Assembly: GCA_903854805.1 (NCBI GenBank) | Contig: CAINXK010000004.1 | Location: 1-32,040, forward strand | DNA from: an uncultured Anaerolineae bacterium | GTDB taxonomy: Bacteria > Chloroflexota > Anaerolineae > Anaerolineales > Villigracilaceae | Direction: 5' to 3' | Length of the DNA stretch: 32,040 bases | Shown: piece after piece, positions 16,072 through 24,014 of the stretch | Layout of the letters: every line of letters starts with the position of its first letter | How positions within the stretch are numbered: position 1 is the first letter of the stretch | Notes under the pieces: model-generated | Database searches by the model: none | What the model was told of the DNA's origin: nothing | Seen by the model: only the letters and a program-made list of their open reading frames with translations | Made by a program: the position numbers and the translations under genes

Positions 16072-16956
16072 TTAATCACTGGTTTTTACCGCTCCAGCAG
16101 CCTGGCTCCTGGGTTTTAAACCCAAATTTTTCGCAACAATCCCATCGATAAACCGCCTCGGAAGAATATCCTCAAAGAAATGCATAATTGGGTTGCCACG
16201 CACAACAGCGTACCGAACCCTGGGCTTGCTCGCCGTCAACGCGTGCAGCACCACCTCGCCGACCTTTTCAGGCGGGTATCCGTTTCTGCCATTTTCAAGC
16301 GCATATTTTTGGAATTTGAGAGCCGGCTGCATGAAATCCGTATCCTTGTACAGGGAAAGATCCATCTGTTCGGCCTTATCCCAAATTGGGGTGACCACTG
16401 GTCCAGGACCAACCAGGATGACATCGATGCCGTATAGCATTAATTCCCGGCGTAATGACTCAGAAAAACCTTCCAGGGCATGTTTTGAAGCCGAATATGC
16501 GCCCAGAAAGGGAGAGCCAGCCTTGCCCGAACTCGAACCGATATTGATGATCCGGCCAGGCTTGCCCTTCGGGGCAAGTTCTGCACCTAATAATGGCAAG
16601 AATGCCTGCGTCACTATCAGCTGCCCAATCAGGTTTACCTCGATTTGTTTTCGAAAATCCTGGATCGGCAGGTGCATCAATGGACCCGGCACGGCAATCC
16701 CAGCATTGTTCACGAGACCCAGAAGCGTCTCTCCATGCAACTGCTCCTGTACCTGTTTTGCAGCGGCATGCACTTTTTCTTCGTCAGTGACATCAAACAA
16801 CACGGGCACAAACGCTGCGCCAAATTCTGCGACCAGCCGGTTGGCATCTTCTTCCCTGCGCACACTGCCAAAAACACGATATCCATGCGCGATTAGAACC
16901 TTCGTAATTCCCCAGCCAATGCCAGTTGAAACACCCGTAACAAGCACACTCTGCAT
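16072..16956 (-). CDS. Short-chain dehydrogenase/reductase (classical SDR)
   Basis: The 294-residue SDR has the Rossmann motif TGVSTGIG (residues 7-14), NNAG (83-86), a serine in NIGSSSG near 141 and the catalytic YSASK (Y154, K158). The arginine-rich stretch SVRREED after the second strand hints at NADP(H). The substrate is unknown; the PGPVVTPIWDK region resembles retinol/hydroxysteroid-type or broad oxidoreductase SDRs. The start is set at the ATG on the minus strand at 16956, with GGAG (16963-16966) six bases upstream; the longer in-frame extension to 17100 lacks SDR features. It is the only well-supported minus-strand gene in the window. Confidence 0.9.
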   Translation of the reverse strand: MQSVLVTGVSTGIGWGITKVLIAHGYRVFGSVRREEDANRLVAEFGAAFVPVLFDVTDEEKVHAAAKQVQEQLHGETLLGLVNNAGIAVPGPLMHLPIQDFRKQIEVNLIGQLIVTQAFLPLLGAELAPKGKPGRIINIGSSSGKAGSPFLGAYSASKHALEGFSESLRRELMLYGIDVILVGPGPVVTPIWDKAEQMDLSLYKDTDFMQPALKFQKYALENGRNGYPPEKVGEVVLHALTASKPRVRYAVVRGNPIMHFFEDILPRRFIDGIVAKNLGLKPRSQAAGAVKTSD

Positions 16957-17204
16957 ATTCCACTCCGATGATAAGAAATTATTCCAGGCAAGCCCGCTGA
17001 TAGATGGTATCTGGCCCGGCGCAACCGTGGTTTTGAAAACACGGGTTCCCCGCAAGTGTCTTTCGGCCAGCCAATACACACCAAGCATCCACCATCCCAA
17101 TTATATATGACAAACCTGCCTGGTTGGCGCGAATAGCCCCAGCCCACCTGACTCCTGGGTTGAGAATTGTGGCTCTCATCAGATTTGAGGGAGACAATAA
17201 ATCA

Positions 17205-17438
17205 GCGCTATTCCGGAGCATCAACTTTACCCTACATGCTGCAGCACGCCAGTTTTTGGCAGCGCTTTTTCATAATGTTTTCCAAAGAAACTTCCTGTCA
17301 TTCGTCCATTCGGCACTTATTCGTGACAAAAACATCCACAATGGTCCTTCAAATTACTGCGCTTGTTACGCACAAGCCAACCGGGAGTCTGGATTAAATA
17401 TTTTCCCCATTAACCTGGGAAGAACCAGAATTTTTTCC
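17205..17438. repeat. Dispersed intergenic repeat, copy A (about 235 bp)
   Basis: This segment is clearly homologous to 28248-28485 over its whole length, with long shared tracts such as TTCCGGAGCATCAACTTTACC and TTTTCCAAAGAAACTTC. It holds hairpins GCTTGT-TACGC-ACAAGC (17361-17377) and TTCCC/GGGAA (17403-17421), which recur in copy B. Two reading frames are conserved between the copies and the differences show no codon periodicity by eye, which favours a non-coding or mobile element over a gene. Confidence 0.8.
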
Positions 17439-17655
17439 AGCATGGCCAGCTTTTGTACGCTTTACATCGATATTCCAGCAGAAGATGCCGGGGTAATAGC
17501 CAATCCGCAACACAGGACTAGCCAAGGTATCCTGAAAACTTTAGGCCAGACCTTTAAAAGAAATATTGCTTGAAACCTGTCTCAAATCGCAGTAAAGTTA
17601 AAGTATATTTTCTGACAGGCAGGCACCCGCCCGCAACTATCTTTCTAATCACAGG

Positions 17656-17715
17656 CATCCAGGTTTAATCATAACCATCACAATCATAGCCAGTAAATTT
17701 TTGCTAATCGATGGG
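17656..17715. repeat. Degenerate member of the right-edge repeat family
   Basis: The tract around ATAACCATCACAATCATAGC (from 17671), then ATCGATGGGCTTCCCGGC, follows the same order of words as ATAACCATCGCAGCCACTGC and ATCGGTGGGCTGCCCCGTC in the repeats at 31676 and 31906. Divergence is high, so this is a moderate-to-low confidence homology. Confidence 0.4.
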
Positions 17716-17933
17716 CTTCCCGGCTTGTAAATAATTAAAGCGAAAAGCAAAACCAGGCAAACCACGAGTAAATACAATGGAGTAGAACAGTCGCAATCGC
17801 TCAGGCTGCTTCACTCCCAGCAAGCATTGCAAATTGGTTGCCGGAGCAATCTGCTCCGAAAGAAAATATAAGATCAGCGCAAATCTAAAAAACGGATTTA
17901 GCCAATATTCAAATGACAAAATGGAGGTTACCC

Positions 17934-18470
17934 ATGCCTAAAAGACTCACGATCCGGGGTCTCGACATCCTGTTTCCACCAATCTGCCTGGTTTGCCAGC
18001 AGCCTGCCGAAAAGCGCTACGACATCACGCGCACGCTTAGCTTCGGTAGCCGGTCCATGACAATCACAATCCCCGTGCCTCTCTGCGCGGCCCATCATGC
18101 AACCGCCTCCACCAAAAACCGCACTGAGCAGTTGGTCGGGCAGATGGGGCTGATCCTGGGAATATTGGCGGGACTGGCTGTGTGCGGCGCCCTGCTTGCC
18201 TATTGGTCTGTCAGCGCACAAGGCAACCTGATCACCAACCTGCTGCTGGCCGCCTTCATCGGACTGGGTGCTTTCCTGATAATCTGGTCACTACTGACCT
18301 TCTTCGTAGCCCCCCTTTTTGCCAGCACTGAGTCTAAAGCAGTCCGCGGAGTGCTAAAAATCCGTCACTTCTGGCCCGCCAGCCAGGATGTTCAGCTGGA
18401 ATTCAGCAGCGAGACCGCTGCCGAACTGGTTGCACACAGCAACGCAGACCGACTGATCAACACTGACTGA
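17934..18470 (+). CDS. Small membrane protein with N-terminal zinc-ribbon-like motif
   Basis: The 178-residue protein has a short cytoplasmic N-terminus with C18-x2-C21 (CLVC) and C51 with H54/H55 (CAAHH), a possible C2CH zinc site. Two hydrophobic segments (about residues 70-90 and 98-122) follow, then a polar C-terminal tail. GGAGG at 17923-17927 sets ATG 17934 as the start, rather than the upstream in-frame ATG at 17913. I do not recognise a named family. It stands alone, with an ASCH-like gene 89 bases downstream. Confidence 0.75.
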   Translation: MPKRLTIRGLDILFPPICLVCQQPAEKRYDITRTLSFGSRSMTITIPVPLCAAHHATASTKNRTEQLVGQMGLILGILAGLAVCGALLAYWSVSAQGNLITNLLLAAFIGLGAFLIIWSLLTFFVAPLFASTESKAVRGVLKIRHFWPASQDVQLEFSSETAAELVAHSNADRLINTD

Positions 18471-18559
18471 ACACTGAATCAACACTGAATAAACATCCGG
18501 TAGGTCAGCGACACGGCCGTTGAATAATTAAAATTGATTAAAGCCCTGGAGATCAGAAT

Positions 18560-18991
18560 ATGGACCATGTGGTCTATCTTGACTCAACCGCAAAGGAATT
18601 GGATCTACTGCTTTCAGGAAAAAAGACCATGCTCATTCGTGGAGCCACTGGAAGAAAAATACCCTATGGAAGAGTAAACCCGGAAGACTTGCTTACCCTG
18701 ATCAACAACAATGCCGAGGGTCTGATCCTGGCCAAAGCCAGGGTCAAGAGTGTTTTTAATTCAGAAAAAATGACAGCAGATGAATCCGCCGGGCTGATCG
18801 AAAGCCACCACGGCCAGCTCCAGCTTACTAAAAAACAATTTGAGCGCTGGGCTGGAAAAAGATACCTGGTATTGATCGAAATCAGTGATCTTGTCCAGCT
18901 CGAACCTTTCCAGATTGATAAAAGCACTTATAGCAATCTGGATGACTGGCTGCCGGTTGAAAAAATCGAGAATGTGCGCCTAAATAAATAA
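18560..18991 (+). CDS. Putative ASCH/PUA-like domain protein
   Basis: The 143-residue protein begins with LDLLLSGKKTMLIRGATGRKIPYGRV, reminiscent of the GxKTxxxR start and small beta-barrel of ASCH/PUA-like RNA-binding domains. A conserved-looking FERWAGKRYLVLIEI strand and a DDWLP motif near the end follow. The assignment rests on pattern only and could be wrong; treat as hypothetical otherwise. It has no signal peptide or membrane segment. A purine-rich CTGGAGATC upstream (about 18546-18554) can serve as Shine-Dalgarno for ATG 18560. Confidence 0.6.
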   Translation: MDHVVYLDSTAKELDLLLSGKKTMLIRGATGRKIPYGRVNPEDLLTLINNNAEGLILAKARVKSVFNSEKMTADESAGLIESHHGQLQLTKKQFERWAGKRYLVLIEISDLVQLEPFQIDKSTYSNLDDWLPVEKIENVRLNK

Positions 18992-19107
18992 ACCTTTCTA
19001 TTGTGACATTTTGCACTTTTGTTAATAACTTTCCTTTGCCGGATTGATATACTGGTATGTAGAAGCAGACCTCACCAACCAGCCTCCTGGCATTGGAGCC
19101 CACCTTT

Positions 19108-19605
19108 ATGAAAAAAATTACCTTCGCCGTGTTTCTGATTGGGTCAATCTTTATCACAACGCTGACCCTGAACGCGATCTCTTTTCTGTCCAACCTTCGA
19201 ACCCCGCCCGCCGGGCTGAATATTAGCCAACTGATCCACGGTCAGTTCATTCAATTACTGACGCTGAAGGAATACTGGGCCAATTTCCCAAGCCTGCCAT
19301 CTCTCTCCATGTTATTTCTCCCGCAGGCTCTGATCGTGATGGTACTGTTGACGGGAAGTGTCATCTACTACCTGGGCTATCGCCAGCAAACCCAACCTCA
19401 GATCACCGGCGCAGCCCTGCTTTTAACCGCCATGATCCCTTATGGTATAGGTCAGCTGGCCCTGCTTGGAAATGGCAAACTTGAAAACGCCGGCGTCTGG
19501 CTGGCTTTCATGCTGGCCGGGGTCTTCTATGCTGCCTCCGCCTGCGCACTCTTCAGCGCTTACCAGATTGTGAAAAGCCGAAAAGCGCTACCAACTCGGA
19601 ATTAA
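19108..19605 (+). CDS. Hypothetical multi-pass membrane protein
   Basis: The 165-residue hydrophobic protein has four likely membrane segments (about residues 4-25, 68-90, 96-118 and 128-150) and a short basic C-terminus (KSRKALPTRN). No family is recognised. ATG 19108 is chosen because GGAG lies at 19095-19098, nine bases upstream, and MKKITFAVFLIG is a natural membrane start; the alternative TTG at 19093 would place that motif inside the protein. A TTGTGACATTTTGCAC half-palindrome upstream (about 19000-19015) only weakly resembles the CRP-type sites. Confidence 0.65.
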   Translation: MKKITFAVFLIGSIFITTLTLNAISFLSNLRTPPAGLNISQLIHGQFIQLLTLKEYWANFPSLPSLSMLFLPQALIVMVLLTGSVIYYLGYRQQTQPQITGAALLLTAMIPYGIGQLALLGNGKLENAGVWLAFMLAGVFYAASACALFSAYQIVKSRKALPTRN

Positions 19606-19776
19606 CAAGGCATCACCAAACCGCTGCGATCGAGTCAATCAAATAATCTCATCGGCTCGCGTGCTCTGCGGGCTAACATCTGCCTTGAGAAATTATCAGC
19701 CATCAATCTGTTACCAGCGCCAGCGTTCTTTACCTGGCACCTGACCCCTGAATATCAAAATTACCCAAACCCCAGA

Positions 19777-19802
19777 CCGCCTCTGATAGCTATCAGAGGC
19801 GG
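19777..19802. terminator. Perfect 26-bp palindrome
   Basis: CCGCCTCTGATAG and its complement meet without a spacer, giving a hairpin with an effective AGCT tetraloop. It is followed by CATTCCTTAATAAA. It is probably a terminator acting between the membrane protein gene and fdhA. Confidence 0.6.
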
Positions 19803-19817
19803 CATTCCTTAATAAAC

Positions 19818-19920
19818 TGTATTTATTACTCACCGGCCTCCAGATTCAAATCTTGTAATCATCACAACCACTGCATCCAAATGATCGAAAATTCGGAGAT
19901 TTGCCCCGCACAGGCTGCCA
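19818..19920. repeat. Degenerate member of the right-edge repeat family
   Basis: GTATTTATTACTCACCGG, then TTCAAATCTTGTAATCATCACAACCACTGC, parallels GTATTTACTCACCGG, then TTCAAGTCTTAACCATCGCAGCCACTGC in the copy at 31906. The 3' half is more diverged and the GTGGTTATT hairpin is absent. The similarity is clear for about 60 bases. Confidence 0.55.
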
Positions 19921-20095
19921 CAACAATCAGCCGGCAAGCTCTCTACAGGTTTCAGCGAGAACCTGCCGGCTGGGCATGACCCCTTTCACCCCAAATAAAT
20001 GACAAAAAAGTGAATATTGGCGGGAATTATTCATGTTATATTGATATCGTACAAATTTTATCGAAATCTGGAATCCAAATTCTGGAGCTGCCAAC

Positions 20096-22927
20096 ATGAC
20101 AAATCTGACCATCAACGGCATACCCGTCGAAGTCCCCGAAGGCACCATGGTTCTGCGCGCGGCGGAAAAGCTCGGCATTACCATCCCAACCCTCTGCGAC
20201 CACCCTGACCTCACACCCTATGGAGGCTGCCGGCTGTGCCTGGTGGAAGTCAAAGGCGCGCGCGCCATGGCTGCCTCCTGCGCCCTGCCGGTCAGCGAGG
20301 GCATGGAAGTCACCACCGAAAGCGACGCGCTCTTTAAATCCCGGCGCGAAATCCTGGAATTTTTACTATTTGCCTATCACGACAGCGGCTACCAGAACGG
20401 CCAAAAAGACGAGACCCAGTTCATGCATTGGGTGCGTCATTTTGGACTCGACCCCAACCAGAAACAATCCCCCACGCCGCGTTACGCCGTCAACAGCGAC
20501 CCCAACCCGGTTGTGTGGGTCGATCTGAACAAATGCATCCTGTGCAACCGCTGCATCCGCGCCTGTGAAGAAGTCCAGGGACGCTTCGTCTGGGGCCTGA
20601 CCAAACGTGGCTTTGACTCAGAAATCTCGGCCGGGGCCAACACTGATATGCTCAGCGCGCGCTGTGAATCATGCGGCGCCTGCGTTGCCTATTGTCCCAC
20701 CGGTGCGCTCGACAACAAACCATCCATCGGCGCGGGAAAACCCGACAAGCTTGTCACCACCACCTGCGGTTACTGCGGAGTGGGCTGCCAGTTTGACCTG
20801 AACATTAAAGACGACAAGATCATTCGGGTCACATCCAACCCACAGGCTCCCGTCAATGGCATGCACCTGTGCGTCAAGGGGCGCTATGGCTACGATTATA
20901 TTCACCACCCCGAGCGTCTGCTCAAACCTCGCGTGCGGCGTTACCTGCTGGAAGGTGCTGAAAAAAGTGAGGTCCGTGACTTGATCTCAGGAAAATCGTC
21001 TCAATCCGCCGGCAGAACCACCGTTCAATCTGGCTGGGATTGGGTCGAAACCAGTTGGGATATCGCTCTGGATATTACCGCCCGCAGACTTAGCGACATC
21101 CGGCAAGAGCACGGCCCCAATAGCATTGGTGTGCTAACCTCGGCCAAATGCACCAACGAAGAAAACTACTTGATGAACAAACTGGCGCGACAGGTCATTG
21201 GCACGAATAACATTGACCACTGCGCCCGTCTCTGACACTCTAGCACCGTCGCCGGTCTGGCGACTTCCTTCGGCTCGGGCGCAATGTCCAATTCAATGGA
21301 CGATGTAGCCGAGCAAGCACAAGCCCTGTTCGTGATCGGATCCAACACCACCGAACAGCACCCCGTCTTTGGCGCGAAACTGCGCCAGGCTGTATTGCGC
21401 GGCGCCAAACTGATCGTCGCTGATCCACGCCGGATCGAATTGACCGACTACGCTGACCTGCACCTGCGTCAGCGCCCCGGCACAGATATCGCCCTGCTCA
21501 ACGGGCTGATGTACATCATCCTGGAAAAAGGTTGGCAAGATCAAGCCTTTATCGATGCACGCTGCGAAGGCTTTGAAGAGTTCAAAGCCACCATCCAGCA
21601 GTATCCACCCGAAAAAGTCAGTGAAATTACCGGCGTCCCGCTCGAAAAGATCTACCAGGCCGCAGAAATGATGGGAACCAGTAAGCCGATGGCCGTCATT
21701 TGGGCCATGGGCATCACCCAGCACATTGTTGGTGTGCGCAACGTCATGGATCTGGCCAACTTGCAGATGCTGCTCGGCAACATGGGCAAACCTGGTGGCG
21801 GTGTCAACCCCTTGCGCGGACAGAACAACGTCCAGGGTGCCTGCGACATGGGCGGTCTCCCCAACGTTTACCCGGCCTACCAGCCGGTCACCAACCCAGA
21901 AGTGATTGCCAAGTTCAAAAATGCATGGGGCTTCGCACCTGAGCCCAAAGTGGGCCTGACCGTCACAGAAATGATGCCCGGCCTGTTGGACGGCCGGACC
22001 CACGCACTCTACATCCTGGCCGAAGACCCGCTCATGTCAGACCCGGATACAAAGCACATCAAACACTGCATGGCAGCAGCTGATTTTGTCGTCCTGCAGG
22101 AAATCTTCCCCACCGAAACCGCCAAATACGCCGATGTGCTGCTGCCCGGTGTCTCCTTTGCTGAAAAAGACGGCACGATTACCAATACCGAGCGACGCGT
22201 GCAGCTGGTACGCAAAGCCATCGAGCCACTCGGCGAAGCCCGCCAGGACTGGGAAATCACTGTCGAAATCGCCCGGCGGATCATCCAGATCAACGCTCTT
22301 CAATTTTCTGGAACGCACGCCGCCTGGCAATACAACAATCCATCCGAAGTCATGTCCGAGATCAACGCCCTGACGCCTTCCTACGCCGGGATCACTTTTG
22401 AACGCCTGGAACGTGGCGAGCGCCTGCAATGGCCAGTACTCAACGCTGAACACCCCGGCACACCCATCCTGCATACCAAACAGTTCGCGCGCGGATTGGG
22501 TAAATTTATGCCCATCGATCACCTGCCCCCCGCCGAACGCCCTGACGATGACTATCCCTTTGTACTCAGCACCGGCCGGGTCCTGTATCACTGGCATGGC
22601 GGCGAAATGACCCGCCGCGCCGAAAGCCTGATGGCACTCTACAGCCAGGCCCTGATCGAGCTCAGCCCCTGGGATGCCGAGAAGCTGGGTTTGGTGCCCA
22701 GCAATTTACCCGGCGAAGCCCATGTCCGGATCGAATCACGCCGCGGTTTCATTGAAGCCAAAGCCTGGGTGACAGATCGCGTGCCACCCGGCATGGTCTA
22801 CGCCAACTTCCACTTTCCGGAAGCTTCTGCCAATGAATTGACCCAGGCCGTACTCGACCCGGTCTCAAAAATCCCTGAATACAAGGTCACCGCCGTCAAA
22901 GTGACACTTGTACAAGCCTCATCGTAG
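20096..22927 (+). CDS. fdhA: Selenocysteine formate dehydrogenase, catalytic subunit with NuoG-like Fe-S N-terminus
   Basis: This is one 943-residue gene read through an in-frame UGA at 21233-21235 (residue 380), so ordinary gene calling splits it in two. The context CARL-U-HSSTVAGL is the catalytic Sec-His site of Mo/W-bisMGD formate dehydrogenases. A SECIS hairpin follows the UGA. The N-terminus has a [2Fe-2S] site (C34, C45, C48, C62), two [4Fe-4S] sites (C147-C157, C190-C200) and the catalytic-domain [4Fe-4S] motif (C224, C227, C231, C259). Bis-MGD features include GNMGKPGGGVNPLRGQNNVQG. No Tat signal is seen, so it is cytoplasmic. No separate NuoEF-like partner is adjacent, so it probably uses a diaphorase from the hydrogenase cluster or elsewhere. 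GGAG at 20084-20087 supports ATG 20096. Confidence 0.95.
21233..21264 (+). promoter_or_regulatory. Selenocysteine UGA codon with bacterial SECIS element
   Basis: After the UGA (21233-21235), exactly 18 bases lead to a GGTCT apical loop (21254-21258) closed by a perfect six-bp stem, GTCGCC (21248-21253) with GGCGAC (21259-21264). The E. coli fdhF SECIS also has a GGUCU loop at this distance. SelB binding to such a loop delivers Sec-tRNA at the UGA. The reading frame continues open for 563 codons. Confidence 0.9.
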
Positions 22928-22962
22928 GGGTACCAGCCACCAGCCCCACCTGGAGATTAAGC

Positions 22963-23445
22963 ATGGACATCACAAAGATCCTGGAATACGCCCTGGAACG
23001 CGAATACGAAGGGAAACGCTTCTTCGTCGAAAACGCCTCGCGACTGCAAAATGCCGCTGCGCAAGGTGCCTTCAAGGCCATCGCACTGGAAGAACAAAAA
23101 CACATCGACTTTATCGCCGCCCAGATCGCTGCCCAGCATGCTGGTGTCAGCGCCGAGCTGCCTGAGCTGCCCAGCGCCGGCTTCTTCTCTGATCGCGCCG
23201 AAAACGAAAACATCGCACAAAGCGTGGCCGAAGCCATGGTAGCCGATCTACCCGTCCTGCGCATGGCCTACCTGATCGAACGCGACTTCGCCGAGTTTTA
23301 CAGCATGGCTGCCGCCAAAGCCGAAGGCGAACCCAAGAAAGTTCTGGAGATGCTGGCTCACTGGGAATCCGGGCACGAGCGTCTCTTCAAACACCTGCAC
23401 GAAAAAGCTTTTGAGCTATATGCTGGCATGCCCTGGGGAGGTTGA
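22963..23445 (+). CDS. Rubrerythrin-like ferritin-family diiron protein
   Basis: The 160-residue four-helix protein has diiron-type ligand motifs: EREYEGK (residues 12-18), EEQKH (43-47), a central ERDFAEFY and a late HWESGHE. There is no C-terminal rubredoxin Cys4 domain, so it is the short erythrin/ferritin-like form. In anaerobes such proteins reduce peroxide or protect metalloenzymes. It starts at ATG 22963, 35 bases after fdhA, with TGGAG at about 22951-22955, and is probably co-transcribed with fdhA, suggesting protection of the oxygen-sensitive selenoenzyme. Confidence 0.88.
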   Translation: MDITKILEYALEREYEGKRFFVENASRLQNAAAQGAFKAIALEEQKHIDFIAAQIAAQHAGVSAELPELPSAGFFSDRAENENIAQSVAEAMVADLPVLRMAYLIERDFAEFYSMAAAKAEGEPKKVLEMLAHWESGHERLFKHLHEKAFELYAGMPWGG

Positions 23446-23582
23446 CCCCCTGGATTTTGCCCTGCACTCGCGGCAAGAGGGTGTGGTTCAAAGTTTCTGA
23501 AAATGCCAGGATTTGTATCTGGTGGCTTTCAAAGGGGTTTCTTGTAGAAAATATGCGTTGCCCGGCAGGAAAATGAGGGGTT

Positions 23583-23620
23583 CTGGGTGGAAAAGGGACA
23601 GCCGTCCCTTTTCCACCCAG
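23583..23620. terminator. Perfect 17-bp hairpin after rubrerythrin
   Basis: CTGGGTGGAAAAGGGAC (23583-23599) pairs exactly with 23604-23620 around an AGCC loop. It is a strong terminator-like structure without a following T-tract. It lies 138 bases after the rubrerythrin stop. Confidence 0.65.
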
Positions 23621-23634
23621 GTTGAGAACTTTCT

Positions 23635-23691
23635 CCCTCTCCCGCAACGGTAAATATTGTACGCTTTCTGTCGACTTTTGGCGGGAGAGGG
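23635..23691. repeat. CCCTCTCCCGC inverted repeat (REP-like)
   Basis: CCCTCTCCCGC (23635-23645) and GCGGGAGAGGG (23681-23691) flank 35 bases and continue into GCCGGGGTGAGGG. This word combination is common as an intergenic palindromic repeat in many bacterial genomes, so it is probably a REP/MITE-like unit rather than something specific to this locus. Confidence 0.55.
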
Positions 23692-23879
23692 CCGGGGTGA
23701 GGGCATGTCAGAACTGAAAAGCAAGGAATTTATTCTGATAGTTAGGATCTCGGAAAATCTGAACCGCACTCGCGGCAAGGTTATTGATAGGCAAACGTTA
23801 GCGGATAAGGCTATAATGAACCTGAACAATGTTGAGGGTCGCGCCTGGATTAAGTTGCGCTTGCCTGCAACCTCCGCAG

Positions 23880-23920
23880 GTGGTTATTCTCGCGGATGAT
23901 CCAATCGCGAAAATAACCAC
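23880..23920. repeat. Hairpin with GTGGTTATT/AATAACCAC arms
   Basis: GTGGTTATTCTCGCG (23880-23894) pairs with CGCGAAAATAACCAC (23906-23920), with one mismatch. The arms and the AAAA after them match the hairpins ending the repeats at 31768-31805 and 31999-32036. It is thus a third, diverged member of that hairpin class. It is followed at 23927-23949 by a short CTTGCT...ACAGG repeat shared with 15913-15934. Confidence 0.6.
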
Positions 23921-24014
23921 AAAAGTCTTGCTGACCTGTTTTTTACAGGGATTTTCATAAACTTTATTGGCATTCATTAACCAAAGCACGTTCTTATTGA
24001 TACGGAGGGCTGCT

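Larger units (their letters stand above)
16957..17933. other. Gene-poor region with dispersed repeats
   Basis: This 977-base stretch has no convincing gene. ORFs in it have no recognisable domain and overlap the repeat listed at 17205-17438. It also contains a degraded member of the right-edge repeat family near 17656-17715. The promoter of the membrane protein at 17934 should lie in the last 200 bases, which are A/T-rich. Confidence 0.6.
19606..20095. other. Intergenic region before formate dehydrogenase
   Basis: These 490 bases hold no gene that I can support. They contain a perfect palindrome (19777-19802), a degenerate copy of the right-edge repeat (19818-19920) and a hairpin with AGCCGGCA/TGCCGGCT arms (about 19929-19971). 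The fdhA promoter is expected in the A/T-rich last 100 bases; TATATT at 20037-20042 is a possible -10, with no convincing -35. Confidence 0.6.
23446..24014. other. Repeat-rich intergenic region
   Basis: No gene is supported in these 569 bases. They contain a strong hairpin (23583-23620), a CCCTCTCCCGC inverted repeat (23635-23691), a GTGGTTATT-armed hairpin (23880-23920) and a short CTTGCT...ACAGG repeat (23927-23949). Small ORFs here have no recognisable features. Confidence 0.6.

Noticed and set aside
17124..17573. 149-codon ORF within the intergenic repeat
   Set aside because: Two different frames are conserved between the two repeat copies and the substitutions are not codon-periodic by eye, so DNA or RNA conservation explains it better than a protein.
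17704..17919. 71-codon minus-strand ORF with a hydrophobic segment
   Set aside because: No ribosome site, no family, and it occupies the expected promoter region of the gene at 17934.
19000..19015. Fourth CRP-type operator before the membrane protein at 19108
   Set aside because: Only the left half-site (TTGTGA) is intact; the right half GCACT does not match TCACA well enough.
21233..21283. Formate dehydrogenase as a pseudogene or two separate genes broken by a stop
   Set aside because: The frame continues without shift, the residue is the known Sec position followed by His, and an fdhF-like SECIS hairpin sits at the right distance.
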